From positions 3,596,001 to 3,660,000 of the forward strand of contig NC_085073.1 of the NCBI RefSeq assembly GCF_963662255.1: a stretch of 64,000 nucleotides of DNA, read 5' to 3'. The notes beneath the pieces are model-generated. The model saw only the letters and a list, made by a program, of their open reading frames with translations. It made no database searches and had not been told where the DNA came from. The position numbers and the translations under genes were made by a program. Source of the stretch: Cinclus cinclus. Its lineage: Eukaryota; Chordata; Aves; Passeriformes; Cinclidae. Below are positions 63,001 through 64,000 of this stretch, piece by piece (position 1 is the stretch's first letter; each line of letters begins with the position of its first letter).

Positions 63001-64000
63001 CTGCAGAGTCCCAGCCTACAGTGCCCTGTCTGCCTACAGCCACTTCTGCGTGTTCCAGAATATAAGGTGCCGTTATTGACATTATTAAAACTGGATTTTC
63101 AGGTAAAAAAGAGCTGTTTTAATGTCTGTACATGGTAGCATTTGGAGATGTAGTCTGCTTCACTTGGGACTGTGGCATGAGGATTTGCCTGCCCTTCAAA
63201 CCAAGTGACCCTAAACAATACATTAATTATTTCAATAGCACACCCTTTCTTCACATCTTCCTTCCTCTCATGAGAGCTGTATAGTATGTCTCAAGTTCCC
63301 ATGAACCTAAAATGCTTTTCCTTACCATCTCCAGCTCTCTCAGAAATGCATGCTGCAAGGTGCCCTCCTTGGGAGGCTTTGAGACATGAAGGTGAAGGCT
63401 ATTGCCTCTGCCCAGAGTGTCAAGGCAGAGAACAAACGCTACATTGTCCTGCAGCAGGCTGGAATCTGGAACAGAAAAATCCAAACCTTTACTGCTACAT
63501 CTTGTGCTGGGATTTCCACCCCCTCAAAAAGCAAGGCTCACACAAGGAGATTCTCACAGGACAGCTGACAATTAATTATAGACATTTAACACAACCAGCC
63601 CCTTACCAGTGTGGTCCAAATTGTCCTCCAGCCACCGTTTAGTTCCTTGGTAATTAAACTTGCCACCTCCAGATGCGAAGAACAGCAAGTTATACCTGCC
63701 CACCAAAAGCCAGAAAAGGGTCAGCATGCTGCACTCCAAGAATTCCTGCACTCAGCCTTGGAGGTGTGGTGATATCACAATCACTTGCACCTGACATCCA
63801 AGGCAAACTGTCCATTAGCAAACCCTTCCCACACGCCACATACTCAGGTAATGGCAGGAGAGATTAAAAGTGGGGAGCTCCCAGTGCCTGAAGACAGAAT
63901 CTGGTTCCCACATCATCCCCCCCACTTGTCAGCTACACACATTTAACCCCAAACAGAGCAGCTCCTTACCCAGCATGGGTCCTTCTGTAGGTGTAGAGCC
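60059..64000 (-). CDS. NCLN: NCLN (nicalin), C-terminal half, runs off the right edge
   Basis: Ten exons in the window: 63970-64000+ (partial), 63607-63695, 63326-63465, 62786-62964, 62492-62579, 62365-62403, 62100-62263, 61486-61539, 61316-61394 and 60059-60118. They join in phase to about 307 residues of a protein of about 563. Nicalin is an ER membrane glycoprotein with an inactive aminopeptidase-like lumenal domain. It pairs with NOMO and TMEM147 in the multipass translocon and was described as a Nodal pathway antagonist. The match is strong throughout: [77 protein letters not shown]. The membrane helix [20 protein letters not shown], extended by AYVAVQ, is followed by the short tail [19 protein letters not shown]. 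All donors and acceptors are GT-AG. The N-terminus, signal peptide and first exons lie outside the window. Confidence 0.96.

Overview
This window is vertebrate nuclear DNA, most likely a bird microchromosome. Genes are split into short exons with GT-AG introns, promoters are CpG islands, and the recognisable repeats are 3' ends of CR1, the main LINE family of birds. NCLN and CELF5 are neighbours on human 19p13.3, and so are MICOS13 and HSD11B1L. Here the two pairs lie side by side, which fits the bird chromosome usually called 28. No prokaryotic, viral or CRISPR-like content was seen.

Layout: (1) 7-342, minus strand, an unidentified open exon with good splice sites. (2) 1733-4467, minus, MICOS13 complete in four exons. 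(3) 4120-5060, a CpG island that probably serves as a two-way promoter and contains a G-rich minisatellite. (4) 5500-10081, plus, HSD11B1L in seven exons, with two 1-base frameshifts and a changed cofactor-loop glycine. (5) 10693-47711, minus, CELF5 complete in twelve coding exons with a roughly 3.1 kb 3' UTR. Its poly(A) site converges on that of HSD11B1L. (6) 48060-59600, intergenic, with CR1 fragments, a large C/G-rich tandem repeat and a possible non-coding terminal exon. (7) 59616-64000, minus, the C-terminal half of NCLN, which continues past the right edge.

The genes do not form a pathway. MICOS13 shapes mitochondrial cristae, HSD11B1L is a short-chain dehydrogenase of the ER type, CELF5 is a neural RNA-binding splicing regulator, and nicalin is an ER membrane protein of the multipass translocon. 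All exon limits were read by eye from splice sites, reading phase and remembered family sequences, without alignment software. The most notable observations are the damaged HSD11B1L frame, the unidentified exon at the left edge, the two GC-rich tandem arrays, and AT-rich intron islands with octamer sites inside CELF5. I found no clear sign of a new biological system.
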